From assembly GCA_029933755.1 (NCBI GenBank), contig JAOZNO010000252.1:1-5988 (forward strand): a stretch of DNA of 5,988 bases, in the 5' to 3' direction. The stretch comes from Bacteroidales bacterium. GTDB lineage: Bacteria; Bacteroidota; Bacteroidia; Bacteroidales; NBLH01. Made by a program: the position numbers and the translations under genes. The notes beneath the pieces were generated by a model that ran no database searches, was not told where the DNA came from, and saw nothing but the letters and a program-made list of their open reading frames with translations. Of the stretch, positions 1 through 4,394 are shown piece after piece (the stretch's first letter is position 1; the number at the start of each line of letters is the position of its first letter).

Positions 1-158
1 CCAAGATGTGAAAAATTAAAAGATGAATTTATTCTATTTGCCCAATACTTAGGATTATTATTAATTAAATTTATGGCTTGAGTTTTTTTATTTTCTGTCC
101 AAACAGGTATAATTGCATTAGTTAAATATTTAATACCATTGTCCAAAACTTTATTCAT
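1..158 (-). CDS. Partial small ORF downstream of the 147-aa gene; 3' end outside the window
   Basis: An open frame of 52 codons runs off the low-coordinate edge. It starts at ATG 158 with MNKVLDNGIKYLTNAIIPVW and continues through TENKKTQAINLINNNPKYWA. There is no signal peptide and no domain I recognise with confidence. It is in the same frame as the 147-aa gene immediately upstream: from that gene's TAA (173-171) the frame reads LNGN and then this Met, with no further stop. So there are two readings. It may be a separate gene starting at ATG 158 (or TTG 170), 12 nt after the previous stop. It may instead be the C-terminal half of the 147-aa protein, cut off by a stop. The pattern LDNGIKYLTNAI resembles the last helix of TPM-type domains, which favours the second reading, but weakly. 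No clear ribosome binding site is visible. GC is about 25%, like the neighbouring AT-rich block. Confidence 0.45.
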   Translation of the reverse strand, partial: MNKVLDNGIKYLTNAIIPVWTENKKTQAINLINNNPKYWANRINSSFNFSHL

Positions 159-179
159 ATTACCATTCAATTACCCATT
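156..179. repeat. Imperfect 12-bp tandem duplication carrying the stop codon of the 147-aa gene
   Basis: Two adjacent 12-mers, CATATTACCATT (156-167) and CAATTACCCATT (168-179), align at 11 of 13 columns with two one-base gaps. On the minus strand they read AATGGGTAATTG then AATGGTAATATG. Removing one copy would give an uninterrupted reading ING-NMNKV across the present TAA. A slippage-type duplication that created the stop is therefore plausible. In such AT-rich sequence, chance similarity cannot be excluded. Confidence 0.4.
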
Positions 180-614
180 TATATATTTTACAACTATTGG
201 CATTAAACGATTGTTTTCCATTTGCTTCGAAACAGCTAGTTCATTAAAAACATATTCATTTTTATTTTTAATGAAATAAAACAGAATCAAATTTTCGTTA
301 ATATGATTTTCTTTCCATTTCTTAACATACAGATCTTTTAAAACATTGGAATCTTTTAATTTAAGTTCGCTAATAATTAAAGGGTCAAATAATACTACTT
401 GAAATTTAATAGAATGGTTAAAAAAGTTGTCTGAAGGCTCAAGTTTGTTTAATGCAATTTCAAAATCAGATAATTTAGATGCAACACTTAATTTAATTTT
501 TGGATTGTAAAGTATTTCATCTTTATAGTTATTAGACTGGACTGCAATGCTTTGTGAGAATATTTCTGCAGTAGCAATAATATTGAATATTAAAAGCAAT
601 AATGTTTTTTTCAT
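171..614 (-). CDS. Small exported protein (147 aa), possibly TPM-like; candidate partner of the upstream C-terminal tip
   Basis: This codes for a 147-aa protein with a clear Sec signal peptide: MKKT, then a hydrophobic stretch LLLLIFNIIATAEIF, with likely cleavage near SQ-SIAVQ at about residue 21. No cysteine lies at the cleavage site, so it is probably a soluble periplasmic or secreted protein rather than a lipoprotein. The mature part is rich in Lys, Asn, Ile and Leu. A hydrophobic strand IKFQVVLFDP (about 69-78), then KDLYVKKWKENHINENLILFYF (about 93-114), then a C-terminal RLMPIVVKYING loosely match the strand/helix order of TPM domains (QIVVVTV, then KWGIG..NGVLLLV). This is a resemblance only. 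It begins 25 nt after the stop of the large metallopeptidase ORF, so co-transcription is likely. GC is about 25%, shared with that ORF's C-terminal tail. The stop lies inside an imperfect 12-bp tandem duplication and the frame continues open beyond it, so the protein may be truncated. An immunity or chaperone role is inference from position only. Confidence 0.8.
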   Translation of the reverse strand: MKKTLLLLIFNIIATAEIFSQSIAVQSNNYKDEILYNPKIKLSVASKLSDFEIALNKLEPSDNFFNHSIKFQVVLFDPLIISELKLKDSNVLKDLYVKKWKENHINENLILFYFIKNKNEYVFNELAVSKQMENNRLMPIVVKYING

Positions 615-639
615 ATTTTACAATTAAACAGGTTGGTTA

Positions 640-3132
640 TTAATTTGTATCATAATCATTAATATATTTAATAATGTATTTTTCGAGGTCTTCTTCATAT
701 TCATCCATATTGAATTCTAATTTCCTTTTATGTTTTGATATTAATTGTTCCTGAATAGTATTAATAAAGGTATCCCATTTTGAGTTTTCATTTTGTGTTT
801 CACCTGATTTTTCTTCCTTATTTTTATCTGACATAATATCATTATATACCTTTTGTTTTTCAATTAATTGAATTATTTCCTTATCTATTTCAATCATATT
901 TAATAGAATTCTTGATAAATAATCTAACTCATCTGTGTTTATTGTATTCTCTTCAAATAAACTGCTCATACCTTCTGAAATGTATTCATCTTTCATACCC
1001 TTTATCATAAAAGCATCATATCCTTTACTTTCAATGATTGAATCTACTTTTCCCTGACCTTCATTAAACTCTTTACGAAGTTTGGTTAATCTTTTTCCGG
1101 TACCTTCTTTTAATACATCAAATTTGTTTTCAATTAGTTTTTTATGTTCAATACTTATTATGTTTATTCTGAAACTTAATTCTTTAGAGAGAATACTTTT
1201 TTTAACTTCAATATTTATTTCATCTGCATCATATTTACTTAAAATGAGATTAAAGAATATCCCTGATGATTCTGTAATTACTTTATTATCATCATTTATT
1301 TTCAATTTCCAATTCCCTTCCGCTTCTTCAAAGTTTTCATTATTATAAGTCAATTTGAATGGATTATCAGACTTCAATAAGTTTAATTCATTTTCATCAA
1401 GGATGATACGGGATTCTTCATTATCTCCATATGTTGAAGCATTACTAATTATAACTTTATAATCCCGTTTCATTTCCTCCGAATACAATTCCTCACTCCA
1501 ACCAAAAGCAATTGCCCGTGGGCTAATAATTTCATCCCATTGGAATTTACGTAGTATAGTTGCAGTTTCTGGAGTTGTTGTGTAATCCAGCAGGTTTTGG
1601 GTGCTGCGCTTTTCAGTTTTTTTGTCGTCAAAATTGTGTTTTAGTTTAAAAGCACCGTGTGCTAACTCATGTGCAATGGTACGGAAAATCTTTGTTTCGG
1701 TAGGCTTATCACCAGTGAAAAGGAAACCAAAATGACTGTTAAAGGGCATTAATCCATTTAGGCTTTCGTTTTCGGCCTTGTCCATTACAAAAAGGTAGTA
1801 GTTTTCTTTGCTATAATCGCCACGGTCTTTCATTGCCTCAATAATGCTTTTCATTTCTTTATTGAAAGAACTTAAGAAACTACGTGAGGTATTTAGACCG
1901 TTTTCTTCAGTTTCGTCATACTCTACTACAAGTTGATCTGCCACTTGCGCTTCCCAACTGGTTATTGCCGGGGCGTAAACCTTGTTTAAATAAGTTTTAA
2001 GTGCAAATTCGGTATAACTAAACTCTCCATCAACTGGTACAATTAGCAAATTGAAGTTTTGCCTTTCGTAACTTATTAAATTTAAATAGCCAATGGGTAT
2101 TTCCTTTTCTTCATCATTAATATAATATGCTGTAATTTGTTCTTTATTTTTATGTCCTTGTCCGTTTAAATTTAATAAACGAATGGTGTCGTTATCTGCA
2201 CTCATTGTAAAGTTCAAGGGTTGATTGTTCATTACCACTTTTAGGCGGGTGTTTATGGAATCGGCTACTTTTGTTTTTATATGCATATTTACTTGTACCG
2301 GTTTTCCATTCGCCTCGGCAGATTGCCAGGGTACAATATATTCCTGATCGAGCACCTTTTCCTTTTTATATTCGCTTAAATATTGTGGTATTTCAGGTGG
2401 ATATTCATCAAAACCAAAATTTATACCTGTTGGATTCTCATATTCTTTAAACTTTACATAATTAAGGGCATAAAGAGTTGAATCACTCACAACTTCCGTC
2501 ACATTACCATCCTCCGGACTATCCAAATCCATCTCATTATCATCTATTATAATGGTGTCGCCGTTTATAATAATTATTGGAGGTATTAATCCTAAATCAG
2601 TAATAATGGTGTCGCCACCTGCTGTAATTATTGTTGTGTCACCAGTTATAATAAAATCTTCACCGCCAAGTGTAACAATAATAGAATCACCCGGGTTAAA
2701 AACAAAAATACTGTCTTCAGGGTTCGTGACTTCCTCGTTGCCACCACCCACACCCAGGCTATCCAGCAGGGCATCTACATTAAGTAGTTTTAATTCACCT
2801 TTTATTGCGTTAATTTCGCCGGCAGTTACTTGCATGCTTTGGTTAATGCTTATGTTTTCAAACTCAGATTGTACCCAAAAGCTAAAAGTTGTTACATGTA
2901 CTACGCATTTTCCTGTAAAAGTACCACCACTGCCTTCGGTTTTAATTATGGTGGCTTCAAAACCTCCCACATTTATTTTATCGCCAATTTTTAGGTTTTG
3001 TAGTGGTTCGCTGTCGTCAATATCGGGTACACTTACATCTTTTCCGCATTCTATTTCGTTTTCTTTCTTTTTTGGGGTGGTAAATTCTTTTGTTTCGGAA
3101 TATTCGCTTTCTATTGCACCACAGATAGCCAT
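640..3132 (-). CDS. C-terminal part of a split exported scaffold: FN3 remnant, GDTII linker, HELAH metallopeptidase module, variable tail (830 aa)
   Basis: Residues 1-20 (MAICGAIESEYSETKEFTT) are the last strands of a fibronectin III domain, not a natural N-terminus. There is no signal peptide. Residues 29-112 form a conserved-looking beta module (IECGKDVSVPD, then LKIGDKINVGGFEATI, GTFTGKCVV, ISINQSMQVTAG). Residues 138-198 are a GD[ST]II repeat linker. Residues about 345-545 are a putative zinc metallopeptidase: HELAHGAFKLKH has H488, E489 and H492, with H499 a candidate further ligand. It is followed by NLLDY (513-517), in the position of a Met-turn, and QWDE (531-534). The tail from about 550 to 830 is unrecognised: beta-rich at first, then K/E-rich and probably helical. 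It is encoded at about 25% GC against 38-46% for the scaffold. No T9SS sorting domain is present. The ATG overlaps the TAA of the upstream ORF (TAATG), which would suit translational coupling, but the split FN3 fold argues that the start is an artefact of a frameshift. Catalytic activity is inferred from the motif. Confidence 0.85.
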   Translation of the reverse strand: MAICGAIESEYSETKEFTTPKKKENEIECGKDVSVPDIDDSEPLQNLKIGDKINVGGFEATIIKTEGSGGTFTGKCVVHVTTFSFWVQSEFENISINQSMQVTAGEINAIKGELKLLNVDALLDSLGVGGGNEEVTNPEDSIFVFNPGDSIIVTLGGEDFIITGDTTIITAGGDTIITDLGLIPPIIIINGDTIIIDDNEMDLDSPEDGNVTEVVSDSTLYALNYVKFKEYENPTGINFGFDEYPPEIPQYLSEYKKEKVLDQEYIVPWQSAEANGKPVQVNMHIKTKVADSINTRLKVVMNNQPLNFTMSADNDTIRLLNLNGQGHKNKEQITAYYINDEEKEIPIGYLNLISYERQNFNLLIVPVDGEFSYTEFALKTYLNKVYAPAITSWEAQVADQLVVEYDETEENGLNTSRSFLSSFNKEMKSIIEAMKDRGDYSKENYYLFVMDKAENESLNGLMPFNSHFGFLFTGDKPTETKIFRTIAHELAHGAFKLKHNFDDKKTEKRSTQNLLDYTTTPETATILRKFQWDEIISPRAIAFGWSEELYSEEMKRDYKVIISNASTYGDNEESRIILDENELNLLKSDNPFKLTYNNENFEEAEGNWKLKINDDNKVITESSGIFFNLILSKYDADEINIEVKKSILSKELSFRINIISIEHKKLIENKFDVLKEGTGKRLTKLRKEFNEGQGKVDSIIESKGYDAFMIKGMKDEYISEGMSSLFEENTINTDELDYLSRILLNMIEIDKEIIQLIEKQKVYNDIMSDKNKEEKSGETQNENSKWDTFINTIQEQLISKHKRKLEFNMDEYEEDLEKYIIKYINDYDTN
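2540..2718 (-). repeat. GD[ST]II repeat linker in the scaffold protein
   Basis: This stretch encodes about 60 residues (138-198 of the 830-aa ORF) made of short beta-prone units: EDSIFV, GDSIIV, EDFIIT, GDTTII, GDTIIT, NGDTIII. At DNA level the 14-mer ATAATGGTGTCGCC occurs at 2549-2562 and again at 2603-2616, 54 nt (18 codons) apart, with weaker related copies near 2636-2660. The repeat separates the N-terminal modules from the peptidase region, so a spacer or stalk role is likely. Repeats of this type can change copy number by slippage or recombination. Confidence 0.6.
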
Positions 3133-4193
3133 TAGCTTGTAGCGGTATGTTCGGGTTTTAAATCTTTTATGGTGCTGTAAGGCAATATACCATCGTTATG
3201 ATACCAGTTTGACCAGGTGCCATCCGCATTTTGTTCGCCGTAACTTAGGCGGTATTCGGTTTGACCGGGCAACATTTGCCAATTAGCTTTTGCTGTTTCA
3301 GAGTCTTCTATGCTATGGCTTATATTAATGGGTGCTAAACATTCCTGCCCAAAGGTAAAAACCAAAATTTGGGAATAACCATTGTTTTTAAACAAATCTC
3401 TGCCTTCGGTATCATAAGCACGCAAACGACAAACATATTTTCTGCCCGGAATAAGCTGTGGTTCGGCAGGGCCATAAGTTATAGCTGTGTTCATGGTGGT
3501 AGTTTGATACAGCGGCATCATGGAGTTTATGGCATCGTTTGGGTTACGGTTATCCGGCCAAACTTCCACCAATGTAAATTCATACTCAGTTGTAAACGCC
3601 GAGTTGGGCGAACCGGTGTTCATGGGCATCCATGTAAAAAACAGGTTTTGCGGATTGGTAGCGGTAAGTGTTTTGTTGTTTTCGGGTAGCAGAAAACGGG
3701 GCGGGTCATTTAGCACCAGCCAGACAATTGCACAGGCATTGTTTGAAACCGGGACTCCTCGCCGATACTCAACTGCCTGAACGCAAAATTGGTATACCCC
3801 TTCGGGGAGTTTTCCTGTTTTTGCAAATTCCTGCTTACTAATACCCAAAAAATCTAGATTATTGGGATGTAAATAGGGCTCAAGCTCTGAACCTGAAATT
3901 TGTAGTATTTCGCCTGTTTGCAACTGTAAGGGAGTGGGCGTAAAATCTGCCCTGGTACTAAGTTCTACTCCGCTGCCTTTGATCGTAATATGTAGTTTTA
4001 GCTGAATATCGGGTTGGCTAATGTCTTTCAGCATTAGCTGTACCATCATTTTGTTGCTTGCCGTTGATGCATAATCTGATAAATAAACAGAATAGGGTGG
4101 TGTAATAATAATATTGCTTTGCACAGGGAAGTTTTGGGCAAGAGCGATGCTGCTTATTAAAACTAGTAGGATTATTGATAATGTTTTTTTCAT
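3132..4193 (-). CDS. N-terminal part of a split exported scaffold: signal peptide, conserved beta module, Ig/FN3-like domains (353 aa)
   Basis: The start at 4193 is chosen because MKKTLSIILLVLISSIALAQ is a textbook Sec signal peptide with cleavage near residue 19 or 20. The upstream ATG at 4241 would add only a 16-residue non-hydrophobic leader read from a repetitive tract. Residues 21-160 form a module I associate with large Bacteroidota surface proteins: NFPVQ, ITPPYSVYLSDYA, VQLMLKDISQPD, LQTGEILQISGSELEPYL, NNLDFLGI, LPEGVYQFCVQAVEYRRG, SNNACAIVWLVLNDPP. Residues about 165-285 form an Ig/FN3-like fold: FFTWMP, YEFTLVEVWP, RNPNDAI, YGPAEPQLIPGRKYVCRLRA, GRDLFKNNGYS. Residues 286-350 are the first strands of a fibronectin III domain (CLAPINISHS, KANWQMLPGQTEYRLSYGE, TIKDLKPEHT). 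The domain stops abruptly at ATS just where the next strand should begin, and that strand is encoded in the neighbouring frame. GC is about 46% at 3121-3720, the highest sampled here. The product is exported, probably as scaffold for the downstream peptidase. Confidence 0.85.
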   Translation of the reverse strand: MKKTLSIILLVLISSIALAQNFPVQSNIIITPPYSVYLSDYASTASNKMMVQLMLKDISQPDIQLKLHITIKGSGVELSTRADFTPTPLQLQTGEILQISGSELEPYLHPNNLDFLGISKQEFAKTGKLPEGVYQFCVQAVEYRRGVPVSNNACAIVWLVLNDPPRFLLPENNKTLTATNPQNLFFTWMPMNTGSPNSAFTTEYEFTLVEVWPDNRNPNDAINSMMPLYQTTTMNTAITYGPAEPQLIPGRKYVCRLRAYDTEGRDLFKNNGYSQILVFTFGQECLAPINISHSIEDSETAKANWQMLPGQTEYRLSYGEQNADGTWSNWYHNDGILPYSTIKDLKPEHTATS

Positions 4194-4211
4194 GTATGTT
4201 AGTAACGAGTA

Positions 4212-4242
4212 ATTATTCAATAGACAATATTCATTATTCAAT
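4212..4242. repeat. 10-bp direct repeat ATTATTCAAT in the leader of the scaffold gene
   Basis: ATTATTCAAT occurs at 4212-4221 and at 4233-4242, 21 bp apart, which is two helical turns. It lies 19-49 bp upstream of the chosen ATG at 4193. It could be a paired regulator-binding site or merely AT-rich low-complexity sequence. The spurious N-terminal extension from ATG 4241 (MNNEYCLLNNYSLLTY) is the translation of this tract. No Bacteroidota-type promoter (TAnnTTTG at -7 with TTTG at -33) could be placed with confidence nearby. Confidence 0.3.
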
Positions 4243-4251
4243 TTAAAATGG

Positions 4252-4292
4252 AACTCAGATGACGCTGATTTGACGGATAAAAACGGATAAAA
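4252..4292. repeat. Possible dispersed intergenic repeat fragment (CGGATAAAA doublet)
   Basis: The segment GAACTCAGATGACGCTGATT, followed by two copies of CGGATAAAA at 4274-4282 and 4284-4292, stands out from the AT-rich gap around it. It resembles the short ATGACGC...CGGAT intergenic sequences I associate with many Bacteroidota genomes. That resemblance is from memory and unverified. No ORF or RNA gene is visible in it. Confidence 0.3.
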
Positions 4293-4338
4293 TTTGTTTC
4301 ATTTGCTTTTTTTTTACTAAATTTCAATTAGCTACTAA

Positions 4339-4369
4339 GACTTTCCAAGTTCTAAAAACTTTGCAAGTC
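4339..4369. repeat. Imperfect inverted repeat (hairpin) downstream of the SprB-repeat gene
   Basis: The arms GACTTTCCAAGTT (4339-4351) and AACTTTGCAAGTC (4357-4369) pair at 11 of 13 positions around a 5-nt loop. It lies 26 bp beyond the stop of the upstream T9SS gene. In the minus-strand transcript no U-run follows directly, so it is not a classic intrinsic terminator. It could act as a 3'-end stabilising structure, a weak terminator, or be a copy of a dispersed palindromic repeat. The rest of the 4194-4394 gap shows only a T9 run (4308-4316) and no gene. Confidence 0.5.
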
Positions 4370-4394
4370 AGTTAAAATTACCAGTTTTCAATAT

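Larger units (their letters stand above)
640..4193 (-). pseudogene. Apparent single ~1185-aa gene split by a frameshift within a fibronectin III domain
   Basis: The 353-aa ORF ends ...LKPEHT-ATS-stop. In the other frame the same DNA reads TYRYKLMAICGAIESEYS before and through the ATG of the 830-aa ORF. Joined, LKPEHTYRYKLMAICG has the usual FN3 spacing L-x-P-x-x-x-Y-x-x-x-[LV]-x-A. Restoring the frame takes 4 nt, as if one ATAC unit of ATACATAC were lost at 3145-3148. One extra A in the GAAC run near 3151 would also work, but gives an FN3 loop one residue short. The joined product has one signal peptide, one complete FN3 domain and a plausible domain order, with about 1185 residues. A genuine null mutation, a sequencing error, or recoding cannot be told apart from one sequence. 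The two halves are also listed as separate reading frames. Confidence 0.7.

Noticed and set aside
1082..1348. 88-codon plus-strand ORF with a hydrophobic translation
   Set aside because: Its hydrophobicity follows from the Lys/Glu/Asn-rich AT-rich codons on the opposite strand. It is antisense to the continuous 830-aa ORF.
2552..3142. 196-codon plus-strand ORF
   Set aside because: It is antisense to the scaffold ORF, whose translation shows clear domains. Its Ser/Pro/Ile-rich translation is the mirror of the GDTII repeats and has no recognisable fold.
3369..3780. Two overlapping plus-strand ORFs (3369-3689, 3520-3780)
   Set aside because: They lie antisense to the recognised Ig/FN3-like region. 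Their translations resemble no family and they overlap each other in different frames.
4194..4241. Alternative start of the 353-aa ORF at ATG 4241
   Set aside because: It adds MNNEYCLLNNYSLLTY in front of a perfect signal peptide, and the leader is read from a low-complexity direct repeat. The MKKT start at 4193 is far better.
4339..4369. Classic rho-independent terminator after the SprB-repeat gene
   Set aside because: The stem has two mismatches and few G-C pairs. No U-run follows on the transcribed side, so it is kept only as an inverted repeat.
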